Shown here piece by piece: positions 17,523 through 26,821 of a stretch of DNA of 64,000 bases. How positions within the stretch are numbered: position 1 is the stretch's first letter; every line of letters starts with the position of its first letter. The DNA lies in assembly GCA_000798955.1 (NCBI GenBank), contig JTLC01000041.1:1-64000 (forward strand), written 5' to 3'. The notes under the pieces are model-generated. The model was not told the DNA's origin. It saw only the letters and a program-made list of their open reading frames with translations, and made no database searches. A program made the position numbers and the translations under genes. The stretch comes from Firmicutes bacterium ZOR0006 (lineage in GTDB: Bacteria > Bacillota_I > Bacilli_A > Culicoidibacterales > ZOR0006).

Positions 17523-20500
17523 TTACTCCTTTATTGCTTCCATTTTTTGGAAGATTGTTAAAATTACAGCAATAGCGTCAAGAACTGCCGTAGTGTTCAA
17601 TGTGACTGTCAATTGTATCCGCCCCTGTGGTACTTCTAAACTCACTTGACGTTTAAATGGTTGCAGTATTTTGAAGACTGCTTGTCGTGTATAACTTTGA
17701 CTCGCTCCAGCACTGAAGCGAATAGTTAGTTTATTTCTCTGTTGGCGGATGATATCAACACCAACTCGTAACGCTTGATTTCGAAGCAGAAATTGATACA
17801 TTAGATTTTCGACTGGCTGTGGATATTTTCCAAAGCGGTCAAAAAGTTCAGCTTCAACTGCTTGAAAGTCAGCTTCATTTTGAATTTCACTTAATCGGTG
17901 ATAAATTTCAATTTTGAGTGATTCATCATCAAGGTACGTTTGTGGTAAGTACGCATCTATTCCTAACTGCATATCAATTGGGCTATCTAGATAGGCTTTT
18001 GCCTCTTGTTTTTGTTCGGCATACAGTGGGCTTGTCAGTGCTAATCCTTTCGCTTCGATTGCCTGACGCAATAATTGGTTATACATTTCAAAGCCAACCG
18101 TATCAACAAATCCACTTTGATTGGCACCTAGCATGTCCCCAGCACCACGAATCGCTAAATCACGCATAGCAATCTTAAAGCCACTTCCTAATTCAGTGAA
18201 CTCTTTAATCGTATGTAATCGCTTGGTCGCAATTTCTGTCAGGACCTTTTTCTTCGGATACATCAAGTACGCATAGGCAATCTTATCACTCCGACCCACA
18301 CGACCACGTAATTGATAAAGTTGTGCCAGCCCCATTTTATCAGCATCGCTAATGAGTAACGTATTCGCATTAGGAATATCAATTCCCGTTTCAATAATTG
18401 TCGTGCTCACAAGTACATCGTATTTGCGAGCAATAAAATCATTCATGATTGTTTCTAGTTGTTCACGACTCATTTGACCATGTGCATAAATCACACGTGC
18501 TTCCGGAACTAGCTTTTGAATCCGTTGCACGCGTTTCTCGATTGTTTGGACACGATTATACAAATAAAAACTTTGCCCCTTACGTGCAAGCTCACGTTCA
18601 ATTGCATCTCGGACAATCGAATCATGTTCCTCAAGTACATATGTTTGAACCGGATAGCGATTTCGCGGTGCCGTTTCTAGTAATGACATTTCACGAACAC
18701 CACTCAATGACATTTGTAATGTTCGTGGAATTGGTGTTGCTGACAATGATAAGGCATCAACATTCCCGCGGAACTGTTTCAGACGTTCTTTATCACTCAC
18801 ACCAAAACGATGCTCCTCATCAATAATAATCAACCCAAGGTCACGAAAGTGGATATCTTGGCTGAGTAGTCGATGTGTTCCAATCACAAAGTCACATCCA
18901 CCATTTGTTAAAAGTTGCCGTGTTCGCTCTTGCTGACTTGGAATCACAAAACGACTCATCATCGCCACCGTAAATGGTGTCTCTTTAAAACGTTCACATG
19001 CACTCTCATAATGTTGTTTCGCTAAAATTGTTGTTGGCGCCAACATTACAACTTGTTTGCCTTCAATCATCGCTTTAAAAGCTGCCCGAAAAGCAACCTC
19101 TGTTTTCCCAAAACCAACATCACCACAAAGAAGCCGATCCATTGGCCGTCCTTGTTCCATATCAAACTTAATCTCTTGAATGGCTCGCAATTGATCAGCC
19201 GTTTCAATATATGGAAAAGCCTGTTCAAATGCCAATTGTGCTTCAGTATCTGGAGCAAAGGCATACCCTGGACGACTTTCACGTTGTGCGTACAAGGTGA
19301 TGAGATTCTCAGCGATTTCTTGAACATTCTTTTCCACTTTCTTTTTTGCTTTTGTAAAGTCATTGCCACCTAGCTTATGCAGCTTTGGTTGGTAGCCTTC
19401 ACTTCCAACATATTTTTGAATGTAATGAATTTTATCAACAGGAATATATAGCTTTCCATTATTTTGATACTCAATATGTAAATAATCCTGGGTCCCACCT
19501 TGACTAGTTAATGTTTCGATACCTAAGTAACGACCAATTCCGTGTTGTTCATGGACAACATAGTCTCCTTGTCGAATTTCATCTAACGAATGAATATGCT
19601 GTGCTTTACGCATATAAGCATCACGGTTGCGTAGTCGTCGTTTCTGTAGTTGACGACTAATATGTTGTTCACTTAAAATAGCGAGTCGCTGTTGAGGATA
19701 CTCCTCACTAATAAAGTTCTCCATCACAATGACATTCAGTTGCTGTGGTTGGATTGTTCCTTGAGCTTCTACGTAGTGATAATGGAGGTGGTCAAAATGA
19801 TGCCGATCTTGTTTATCATCAACGGTAATGACAATCGTGTACTCTTCAGCTAACCATGTATCAATTGTTAGTTCAAAATCATCACGATTCATAACTTCTA
19901 AATATTCAAGTTCACGACTCCCGACTTCAATGCCTGTGCTTTGATACATACCTTCTTGTGAAAATGTCACATATGTCGTGCCGAGTTGTTGCTCTAAAGG
20001 AACGAATAATTGCTCGAGCTGTTGCCCAGCTTCAGCCAAATTTTTCGCATCTTCTAACATATGTTCGTAATTAGCGAGTACCTTGGCCTCTTCTACAACA
20101 ATAATTTGTGGTTGATCGATATAATCAAGGATTGTCCCTTGTTGCGTTCCCGTTTCAATCGCCGGAATTAATTCACATGTTTCGCAGAGCGTCACTGTTC
20201 GTTGCGTTTGTGTATCAAATTGGCGAATACTTTCAATTTCATCATCAAAAAATTCAATCCGAATCGGATATTCTTCATGAATCGGAAAAATATCAACAAT
20301 TCCCCCCCGAACGGCAAATGTCCCAATTTCCTCAACTAAACTTTCACGCACATAGCCTAAGCGTACGAGCTCTCCAAGTAATGTTGGTAAATCATGCTGC
20401 TGACCAACTGTTAATTGCTGTGTCAGCGCTTGCCATTCTTGTTTAGACATGATTGGCTTACACATCCCAGAGGTATGTGTCACAATAATTGGCCGAACTT

Positions 20501-20801
20501 GTTGTTGTAGCCCTTGTAGTGTCAATAATCGTTGAATCAATAAATCTTTACTTGCTGCCATTACTTGTGCCGTAATAAATTCATCAGCTGCAAATAAAAA
20601 AACAGTGTCGTCATTCAAACGCTCATAAATTTTTTGCGCTTGATATTGTGTTGGTGCAACAATGACAATTGGTTTTTTTTGGGCATACGCTTCAATCAGT
20701 GCACCTTGCACAAACGGATAAGCACCAAAAAAATGCTGTTGCTCATGGCATTGATTGTCAAGTTGTAAATGCTGTAATAAATATTCAGTCAATTTCGGCA
20801 T
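17523..20801 (-). CDS. mfd: Transcription-repair coupling factor Mfd
   Basis: 1092 residues, somewhat shorter than the B. subtilis protein. Order of domains: UvrB-homology region (about 1-320), RNA polymerase interaction domain (about 405-480, QGDYVVHEQHGIGRYLGIE), RecG-like translocase with Walker A LLCGDVGFGKTEVAFRAA and the DEEH box in LIIIDEEHRFGV, then the TRG and C-terminal inhibitory domains. It displaces RNA polymerase stalled at lesions and recruits UvrA. AAAGGAG precedes the ATG. It follows pth by 21 bases; pth-mfd is the normal order in Bacilli. Confidence 0.97.
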   Translation of the reverse strand: MPKLTEYLLQHLQLDNQCHEQQHFFGAYPFVQGALIEAYAQKKPIVIVAPTQYQAQKIYERLNDDTVFLFAADEFITAQVMAASKDLLIQRLLTLQGLQQQVRPIIVTHTSGMCKPIMSKQEWQALTQQLTVGQQHDLPTLLGELVRLGYVRESLVEEIGTFAVRGGIVDIFPIHEEYPIRIEFFDDEIESIRQFDTQTQRTVTLCETCELIPAIETGTQQGTILDYIDQPQIIVVEEAKVLANYEHMLEDAKNLAEAGQQLEQLFVPLEQQLGTTYVTFSQEGMYQSTGIEVGSRELEYLEVMNRDDFELTIDTWLAEEYTIVITVDDKQDRHHFDHLHYHYVEAQGTIQPQQLNVIVMENFISEEYPQQRLAILSEQHISRQLQKRRLRNRDAYMRKAQHIHSLDEIRQGDYVVHEQHGIGRYLGIETLTSQGGTQDYLHIEYQNNGKLYIPVDKIHYIQKYVGSEGYQPKLHKLGGNDFTKAKKKVEKNVQEIAENLITLYAQRESRPGYAFAPDTEAQLAFEQAFPYIETADQLRAIQEIKFDMEQGRPMDRLLCGDVGFGKTEVAFRAAFKAMIEGKQVVMLAPTTILAKQHYESACERFKETPFTVAMMSRFVIPSQQERTRQLLTNGGCDFVIGTHRLLSQDIHFRDLGLIIIDEEHRFGVSDKERLKQFRGNVDALSLSATPIPRTLQMSLSGVREMSLLETAPRNRYPVQTYVLEEHDSIVRDAIERELARKGQSFYLYNRVQTIEKRVQRIQKLVPEARVIYAHGQMSREQLETIMNDFIARKYDVLVSTTIIETGIDIPNANTLLISDADKMGLAQLYQLRGRVGRSDKIAYAYLMYPKKKVLTEIATKRLHTIKEFTELGSGFKIAMRDLAIRGAGDMLGANQSGFVDTVGFEMYNQLLRQAIEAKGLALTSPLYAEQKQEAKAYLDSPIDMQLGIDAYLPQTYLDDESLKIEIYHRLSEIQNEADFQAVEAELFDRFGKYPQPVENLMYQFLLRNQALRVGVDIIRQQRNKLTIRFSAGASQSYTRQAVFKILQPFKRQVSLEVPQGRIQLTVTLNTTAVLDAIAVILTIFQKMEAIKE

Positions 20802-20822
20802 TAGCTTGCTCCTTTACGGGAT

Positions 20823-21386
20823 TTATTGTTGACCATTAAAGCGATTCATCACATTTTCAAAACTATTTTCTAAATAATACGTCATCGCAGCAACAGTATG
20901 CTGAATACTAGTCTCAACCGCTGCTTCTTCATCAGGACGGAAGCGCCCAAGTACATAATTTACAACACTTTCATGGGTTGGTTTACTCACGCCCATCCGG
21001 ACACGAGCAAACTGATTAGTCCCTAAATGCTGAATCAACGACTTCATTCCGTTATGACCACCGTGACCACCTTTTGCTCGCAAACGAATTGTTCCCGCCA
21101 CAGTATCCATATCATCATAAATAATGACGAGTTCTGCATCTTCAATACCGAAATAATCCATAAACGGTCGAACACACTCTCCTGAAAGATTCATAAAGGT
21201 TAACGGTTTTAATAAATAGACTTTTTCACCATTCACTGTTCCCATCCCATAAACACCTTTAAATTTTTCGCGATTAAGCTCGATACCCCACTCTTGTGCG
21301 AGTGTGTCCACGGCCATAAAACCGATGTTATGTCGCGTTTTCGCATATTCTTTTCCTGGATTTCCTAAACCAACAATTAATTTCAT
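20823..21386 (-). CDS. pth: Peptidyl-tRNA hydrolase
   Basis: 187 residues. LIVGLGNPGKEYAKTRHNIG carries the catalytic His region (TRHNIGF), KPLTFMNLSGECV and VIIYDDMDTVAGTIRLR include the active-site Asn and Asp, and GGHGGHNGMKSLIQHLGT is the glycine-rich block. It releases tRNA from prematurely dropped peptidyl-tRNA. It has a GGAGG ribosome site and an extended -10 promoter about 40 bases upstream, right after the prs terminator. Confidence 0.96.
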   Translation of the reverse strand: MKLIVGLGNPGKEYAKTRHNIGFMAVDTLAQEWGIELNREKFKGVYGMGTVNGEKVYLLKPLTFMNLSGECVRPFMDYFGIEDAELVIIYDDMDTVAGTIRLRAKGGHGGHNGMKSLIQHLGTNQFARVRMGVSKPTHESVVNYVLGRFRPDEEAAVETSIQHTVAAMTYYLENSFENVMNRFNGQQ

Positions 21387-21422
21387 CTTCTTTGCCTCCT
21401 ACACTTTCGTTTCTGTGCATCT

Positions 21423-21428
21423 ATTATA
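21423..21428 (-). promoter_or_regulatory. Extended -10 promoter of pth-mfd-yabN
   Basis: On the minus strand TGTGCTATAAT contains a perfect -10 with a TGn extension. It lies between the prs terminator and pth; no clear -35. Confidence 0.6.
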
Positions 21429-21445
21429 GCACATGCATCAATAAG

Positions 21446-21470
21446 AAAAAGACGCCTTTTGGCGTCTTTT
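21446..21470 (-). terminator. Terminator of prs
   Basis: GACGCC (21451-21456) and GGCGTC (21461-21466) with a 4-base loop, followed by TTTTTC on the minus strand. Confidence 0.85.
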
Positions 21471-21485
21471 CCGATAGCTTTTAAA

Positions 21486-22436
21486 TTATTTATTATACAT
21501 ATCGAAAAGAACACTAACTGGTTCATCTTTGTATACGTGACGAATTGCTGTTCCTAATAAGTTCCCAACAGATAACTGAACAATTTTTTCAACTTTTTTA
21601 TCTTCGCGTAACGGAATTGTATTTGTTGTAATTAATGCTTTCATTGGGCTTGCTTCAATACGCTCAAAAGCAGCACCTGAAAGAACCGCATGTGTACATG
21701 ACGTATACACTTCAACAGCGCCGTTATCCAATAAAGCGTCAACTGCATTACAGATTGTTCCAGCTGTATCAATCATATCATCAATAATAACTGCTGTTTT
21801 GCCACGAACATCTCCAATAATTCCCATTACTTCTGAGACATTTGGTTTTGGACGGCGTTTATCGATAATTGCCATTGGTACATTTAACTGTTCAGCTAAT
21901 TTACGTGCTCGTGTTGCTCCACCGTGGTCAGGTGATACAACTACAATATTGTCTAAGTGTAAGTTTTCAAAATATTCGGCTAAAATTGGCATTGCACGGA
22001 AATCATCAATTGGAATATCGAAGAACCCTTGGATTTGTGTTGCGTGTAAATCCATTGTTAAGATACGTGTCGCTCCAGCTGCTTGAATTAAATTTGCTAC
22101 TAACTTCGCTGTAATCGGCTGACGAGCGCCAGCTTTACGGTCTTGACGAGCGTACCCATAATATGGCATCACGACATTAATAGTTTTTGCTGATGCACGT
22201 TTTAACGCATCAATCATAATTAATAATTCCATTAAGTGTTCGTTGACCGGATTACATGTTGGTTGAATGATATAACAGTGATTCCCACGAACCGTTTCTT
22301 GAATATCGATTCCAATTTCTCCATCCGCAAAGTGTGATACTTTACATTTCCCTAATTCAACACCTGCTGCCTCGGCAATCTCCTCGGCTAATTTACGATT
22401 TGCTGAAAGACTAAAGATTTGTAATTTGCTCGCCAT
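21486..22436 (-). CDS. prs: Ribose-phosphate pyrophosphokinase (PRPP synthetase)
   Basis: 316 residues, standard class I length. [18 protein letters not shown] is the PRPP synthetase signature (Mg and ATP binding), [16 protein letters not shown] follows, and [14 protein letters not shown] is the PRPP/ribose-phosphate loop. It supplies PRPP for purine, pyrimidine, His, Trp and NAD synthesis, including the Hpt reaction encoded nearby. GGAGG precedes the ATG. It lies downstream of glmU, as in Bacillus. Confidence 0.97.
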   Translation of the reverse strand: MASKLQIFSLSANRKLAEEIAEAAGVELGKCKVSHFADGEIGIDIQETVRGNHCYIIQPTCNPVNEHLMELLIMIDALKRASAKTINVVMPYYGYARQDRKAGARQPITAKLVANLIQAAGATRILTMDLHATQIQGFFDIPIDDFRAMPILAEYFENLHLDNIVVVSPDHGGATRARKLAEQLNVPMAIIDKRRPKPNVSEVMGIIGDVRGKTAVIIDDMIDTAGTICNAVDALLDNGAVEVYTSCTHAVLSGAAFERIEASPMKALITTNTIPLREDKKVEKIVQLSVGNLLGTAIRHVYKDEPVSVLFDMYNK

Positions 22437-22500
22437 AATTAAAATTCCTCCGTGTACTGATTGTTCTTCTTTTGTTTAACTCAATTTTCTTGCTATCGGT

Positions 22501-23874
22501 TTATTTTTTTGCAAAACGTTCGCGTAAACGTTTCGCATAACCTTCTTTGTTTTCCTGTTTTGCACGTGCAATTGCTAGGGCATCTGCCGGTACATTTTTT
22601 GTTACTGTTGAACCAGCAGCGACATACACACCTTCACCAATTGTAATTGGGGCAATTAAGTTGGCATTACATCCAATAAAAGCATTGGCTTCAATTGTTG
22701 TTTTATGTTTGTGCTGTCCATCATAGTTGACAGTCACGACACCACAACCAATATTGACATTTTCACCAACTTCACTGTCACCTAAATATGATAGATGTGA
22801 AGCTTTTGCATGATCAGCAAATGTTGTTTTCTTCATTTCCACAAAGTTACCAATGCGCACATGATTTCCGCATGCTGTTGCCTGACGCAAGTGAGCAAAT
22901 GGACCTACAGTTGCTGTTTCACCAACACTTGAATCACTAATCACCGATTGCGTTATATGCGTATTGGCACCAATTGTTGCATTTGTTAATTGGGTATTTG
23001 GACCAATGATACAGTCTTCACCGATTGTTGTTGTTCCTAAGATGACAGAGCCTGGGTAAATAATTGTATCGGCACCGATTATCACATCCGTACCAATGTA
23101 TGTTGTTGCTGGATCGACAAGTGTAACACCATTGATCATATGAGCAGTGTTTAAACGCTCACGTAATAATGTTGTTGCTTGGGCTAATGCTAAGCGATCA
23201 TTAATTCCTAGTGTTTCGTCAGCATTCTCAATACAGTAACCTTCTAAGCGATGATTCGCTTCACGCATAATCTTGATTACATCTGTTAAGTAATATTCAC
23301 CTTGCGCATTTTTGTTATCAATTTTTGCGAGTGCTGCAAATAATTCCTGATTGTCAAAGCAGTATGTTCCAGTATTTATTTCTTGAACAGCTAATTCAGC
23401 TTCATTGGCATCTTTTTGCTCAACAATATAAGCAAGCTGATGATTTTCATCACGAATAATTCGTCCATATCCTGTTGGGTTTGCCATTTGTGCCGTTAAG
23501 ACCGTTGTTTTGGCTTGGGCATTTTCATGATGTTCAAACATCTGTGCAATTGTTGATGCTTGAATTAGTGGTGTATCACCACAAATAACCATTGTTGTCC
23601 CACCTTCTTGAGCAAGTAATTGCTCTGCTTGCATGACAGCATGACCTGTTCCTAGTTGCTCAAGTTGATAAACAAACTCGACACCTTCAATTTTTTCTTC
23701 GACTAATTCAGCACCGTGGCCAATAATCACAATGATTCTTTTTACATCAGCAGCGCGTAAATTATCAACGACATGTTGAACCATTGACTTTCCAAGTACT
23801 TCGTGGAGTACCTTTGGAAGTTTTGATTTCATTCGCGTTCCTTTTCCCGCGGCTAATACTAAAGCTTGACGCAT
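22501..23874 (-). CDS. glmU: Bifunctional GlmU (GlcN-1-P acetyltransferase / GlcNAc-1-P uridyltransferase)
   Basis: 457 residues. The N-terminal nucleotidyltransferase starts LAAGKGTRMKSKLPKVLHEV; the C-terminal left-handed beta-helix (about 250-440) has hexapeptide repeats and the acetyltransferase block HAKASHLSYLGDSEVGENVN. It makes UDP-GlcNAc for peptidoglycan and teichoic acids. GAGGAGG lies before the ATG. The order spoVG-glmU-prs is conserved in Bacilli. Confidence 0.96.
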   Translation of the reverse strand: MRQALVLAAGKGTRMKSKLPKVLHEVLGKSMVQHVVDNLRAADVKRIIVIIGHGAELVEEKIEGVEFVYQLEQLGTGHAVMQAEQLLAQEGGTTMVICGDTPLIQASTIAQMFEHHENAQAKTTVLTAQMANPTGYGRIIRDENHQLAYIVEQKDANEAELAVQEINTGTYCFDNQELFAALAKIDNKNAQGEYYLTDVIKIMREANHRLEGYCIENADETLGINDRLALAQATTLLRERLNTAHMINGVTLVDPATTYIGTDVIIGADTIIYPGSVILGTTTIGEDCIIGPNTQLTNATIGANTHITQSVISDSSVGETATVGPFAHLRQATACGNHVRIGNFVEMKKTTFADHAKASHLSYLGDSEVGENVNIGCGVVTVNYDGQHKHKTTIEANAFIGCNANLIAPITIGEGVYVAAGSTVTKNVPADALAIARAKQENKEGYAKRLRERFAKK

Positions 23875-23960
23875 GTGTCATCCTCCTCATTTTCTTCACC
23901 TTACATTGTACTTGAAAACTCATTTTTTTTCAACAAAGCTAAGATCATATCATAATTATG

Positions 23961-23985
23961 AAAAAAAGCCGGTTTTTTGCCGGCT
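23961..23985 (-). terminator. Terminator of spoVG
   Basis: AGCCGG (23967-23972) and CCGGCT (23980-23985) with an A-rich loop, followed by seven T on the minus strand. Confidence 0.85.
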
Positions 23986-23990
23986 TCATC

Positions 23991-24269
23991 TTATTCTTCT
24001 GTTGCGGTTTCTGCCGTCAAAACATGCTCATATTCGGCTAAAATTGCTTTTTCAAATAATTCGCGCGTTTCGGCATTAATTGGATGAGCGATATCGCGGA
24101 ACTCCCCTGTCGTCAAGCGACGCGATGGCATTGCTACAAACAAGCCTTCAGTTCCTTCAATAATGCGAATATCATGGATAACTACTGCTTGATCAAGTGT
24201 AATCGAAGCAATTGCTTTCATCCGTCCCTCTTTTTCTACGATACGAACACGTACATTTGTAATTTCCAT
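23991..24269 (-). CDS. spoVG: SpoVG regulatory RNA/DNA-binding protein
   Basis: 92 residues starting [20 protein letters not shown], with FVAMPSRR and [16 protein letters not shown], the invariant SpoVG blocks. SpoVG is a small nucleic-acid-binding regulator of septation, capsule and virulence genes; it is retained in many non-sporulating Gram-positives, so its presence does not show sporulation. It stands alone between ispE and glmU with its own terminator. purR and yabJ, which separate ispE and spoVG in B. subtilis, are missing. Confidence 0.94.
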   Translation of the reverse strand: MEITNVRVRIVEKEGRMKAIASITLDQAVVIHDIRIIEGTEGLFVAMPSRRLTTGEFRDIAHPINAETRELFEKAILAEYEHVLTAETATEE

Positions 24270-24379
24270 AGTTGAGACACCCCCGTGTAGTTTTCATCAC
24301 AGGCACATTATAATAACCATTCCTAGCATTTGTCATGCTTTTTTTGATTATTTAAGTAAAAATTATGGCTATCTATTGA

Positions 24380-25231
24380 TTAGCCTTTCATTCGGGTTTC
24401 AATCACAGTGTAACAAAAGCCCTTCAAACTATTCATAATCCGATTTTTGCGACTCTCACTTTGTGTAAAGGCGAAAACTGTTGGACCACTTCCACTCATG
24501 AGTACCCCATCAGCACCGCTTTGTTCCATCACTTGTTTAATTTGCTGAATTTGCTCACACAATTGTAAACTGACAGCTTCTAAACTATTCCCTAGCGTGG
24601 CACACATCAATTCGTAGTCTTGGGTTTCTAACGCTTGGCGCATTTGCTGCGTATCTGGATGTGGTGCTTCAGCGATGTTCAAAGCACCGTATACTTCCGC
24701 CGTTGATAATCCTACTTGTGGTTTCGCTAAAACAACCCAACACTTCGGCGGCGCTGACAATCGTTCGAGCTTTTCACCACGTCCGGTCGCTAATGCTGTT
24801 GTATTGAGAATACAGAAAGGGACATCAGAACCAATTTCTGCGCCTAATTCTTGGAGTGTCTCTTGATCAAGTTGGAGCGCCCACAATTCATTGAGGGCTT
24901 TAAATGTAGCTGCGGCATCCGCACTACCTCCAGCAAGTCCTGCGGCAACAGGAATATTTTTCTCAATTGTTATTGTAACACCAGTTTTGACATTGTATCT
25001 TGTGCGTAATAAGTCTGCGACTTTAAAGCATAAATTTTGTTGATCATTCGGAATCAATCCCGATGTTGTCTCAATGATAATTGCTTCATCATCACGTGCT
25101 TGTACTTCAATGTAATCAGCAAGTTCGAGTGTTGTCATAATCATTTCAACTTCATGAAATCCATCTGGTCGCTTTGCTAAGGCATCTAATGTTAAATTTA
25201 TTTTGGCATTTGCTTTTATTCGTACTGACAT
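24380..25231 (-). CDS. ispE: 4-diphosphocytidyl-2-C-methyl-D-erythritol kinase
   Basis: 283 residues from the ATG at 25231, which has GGAGG 8 bases upstream; an in-frame ATG at 25246 overlaps that site. KANAKINLTLDAL opens the GHMP kinase fold, PVAAGLAGGSADAAATFKAL is the ATP loop, and GVLMSGSGPTVFAF is the third GHMP motif. It catalyses the ATP-dependent step of the MEP isoprenoid pathway, so this organism probably uses MEP rather than mevalonate. A weak hairpin (24367-24385) overlaps the stop. Confidence 0.94.
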   Translation of the reverse strand: MSVRIKANAKINLTLDALAKRPDGFHEVEMIMTTLELADYIEVQARDDEAIIIETTSGLIPNDQQNLCFKVADLLRTRYNVKTGVTITIEKNIPVAAGLAGGSADAAATFKALNELWALQLDQETLQELGAEIGSDVPFCILNTTALATGRGEKLERLSAPPKCWVVLAKPQVGLSTAEVYGALNIAEAPHPDTQQMRQALETQDYELMCATLGNSLEAVSLQLCEQIQQIKQVMEQSGADGVLMSGSGPTVFAFTQSESRKNRIMNSLKGFCYTVIETRMKG

Positions 25232-25277
25232 TTGGTATTCCTCCATTCATATCATCACTTTTACTCTATCAAAAAAA

Positions 25278-25294
25278 AGATGGTCTGACCATCT
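25278..25294 (-). terminator. Terminator of the rnmV-ksgA unit
   Basis: AGATGGT and ACCATCT with loop CAG, then eight T on the minus strand; only 3 bases past the ksgA stop. Confidence 0.85.
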
Positions 25295-25296
25295 TT

Positions 25297-26175
25297 TTAT
25301 CGGATTTGTTCACCTTTTCCATCAGCAACGACTTGATTGGCAATTTTCGCAAATGTTGCCAAGTCTAATGCTTCTGCTCGAGTTTGTGGTGCAACCCCAC
25401 AAGTTTCGAGGAGTGCCACGACATATTCTTTATCTTGAAAAAGCGCATTAAAGTTATTCTGGATTGTTTTCCGACGTTGAACGAATGCTCCTCGTGTAAT
25501 TGCAAAGAAAATTGCTTCATCAGCAAGTTCAACTCGAGGTTGTGGTAACATCGCTAAACGGACAACAGCCGAGTCAACATTGGGTTGGGGAATGAAAACA
25601 TTTTTGGGAACGTTAAGCATAATTGAAACATCGGCATATAATTGCATAGCAATTGATAATGATCCATACTCTTTTGTACTTGGTTTTGCACTTAATCGTT
25701 GTGCCACTTCTTTTTGCATCATGACTGCTAAATTTTTAAACGGCAGACGACTCTCAATCAGTTTTGTCAAAATTGGGGTTGTAATATAGTACGGTAAATT
25801 TGCCACAACGCTGACATGATCACAACCTTCAAATTCACGAGCATAAATAGTATCTAAATCTGCTTCAAGGATATCTTGCCAAATAATCGTCACATTATCG
25901 TAATGACTCAGTGTATCTGCCAAAATTGGTTTTAACGTTGTATCAATTTCAAAAGCTACAACCTTTTTCGCATTGTGTGCCAAGTGCTCGGTTAATGCCC
26001 CAATTCCTGGACCAATTTCAATAACACCAGTCGTTGGCCCAACTTCTGCTCGTTCAACAATATTACTTAACACATTTTGATCAATTAAAAAGTTTTGACC
26101 AAATTTTTTCTTCATACTAAAGCCGTGCTTTGCCAAAATCGCTTTTGTATTTGATGGTGTCGCAATTCTTTTCAT
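25297..26175 (-). CDS. ksgA: 16S rRNA dimethyladenosine transferase
   Basis: 292 residues. KKKFGQNFLIDQNVL, the SAM motif VIEIGPGIGALTEHLA and the catalytic NLPYYITTPIL are diagnostic of KsgA/RsmA, which dimethylates two adjacent adenosines near the 3' end of 16S rRNA in late 30S assembly. The ATG lies one base after the rnmV stop and its AGGAG site is inside rnmV, so the two are coupled. Its loss would give kasugamycin resistance. Confidence 0.96.
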   Translation of the reverse strand: MKRIATPSNTKAILAKHGFSMKKKFGQNFLIDQNVLSNIVERAEVGPTTGVIEIGPGIGALTEHLAHNAKKVVAFEIDTTLKPILADTLSHYDNVTIIWQDILEADLDTIYAREFEGCDHVSVVANLPYYITTPILTKLIESRLPFKNLAVMMQKEVAQRLSAKPSTKEYGSLSIAMQLYADVSIMLNVPKNVFIPQPNVDSAVVRLAMLPQPRVELADEAIFFAITRGAFVQRRKTIQNNFNALFQDKEYVVALLETCGVAPQTRAEALDLATFAKIANQVVADGKGEQIR

Positions 26176-26176
26176 A

Positions 26177-26728
26177 CTATTTCTCCTCGCTTACTTCTAA
26201 CTCACTTAAATAAGTTGCTACTTGATTCGCCGTAATTCCGAACATTTGTAGACGTTTATAAAACTGTTTGGCATTGACATGGCCTAAATGAAATTGCTTT
26301 GCAACCACTTCTCGTCTTTGCTTCGCTTGTGGTCCAACAATCAAATCAAGTTGAATAAGTTGTTCCCATGTAATTGTTTGCTGATGATGCTTTGGTGTAC
26401 TTACTGCCGTTAGCGCTCGCTCTAATGCTGGACGTTTTGCATGTTCGATACCGACTTTGCCGTTTTTCGCCATACATTCTTCACGCTGTAAATAGGCATG
26501 CTTTGCTTCAGGAACAGCTTGCATAATTGTTTTGCGAATTTTTTCTCCGGGATAATCAGGGTCTGTAAAAACGATAACTCCGCGTTGTTTTTGTGCTTCT
26601 TTAATTACTTCGAGCGTCTGTTGATTAATTGCTGATCCATTTGTTTCAATCGTATCAACATCAAAATATGTCCGCAAGCGAATCGTATCATCTCGACCCT
26701 CGACAACAATCACTTCTTGAATTTCCAT
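26177..26728 (-). CDS. rnmV: Ribonuclease M5
   Basis: 183 residues. The TOPRIM fold is visible as EVIVVEGRDDTIRLR (catalytic Glu) and VIVFTDPDYPGEKIRK (DxD). It matures the 5S rRNA ends in Bacilli. It is coupled to ksgA, as in B. subtilis. KVGIEHAKRPALERAL is the family's conserved post-TOPRIM block. Confidence 0.93.
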   Translation of the reverse strand: MEIQEVIVVEGRDDTIRLRTYFDVDTIETNGSAINQQTLEVIKEAQKQRGVIVFTDPDYPGEKIRKTIMQAVPEAKHAYLQREECMAKNGKVGIEHAKRPALERALTAVSTPKHHQQTITWEQLIQLDLIVGPQAKQRREVVAKQFHLGHVNAKQFYKRLQMFGITANQVATYLSELEVSEEK

Positions 26729-26796
26729 TTTGCCACCTCAATTTCTCTCTTTTGTATTCTATCATGTTTTAGCAAAATCTTCTAATTACAAAAAAA

Positions 26797-26815
26797 AAGA
26801 CATCAATGATGTCTT
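26797..26815 (-). terminator. Terminator of the first 3D-domain gene
   Basis: AAGACATC and GATGTCTT with loop ATT, then nine T on the minus strand. Confidence 0.85.
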
Positions 26816-26821
26816 TTCATT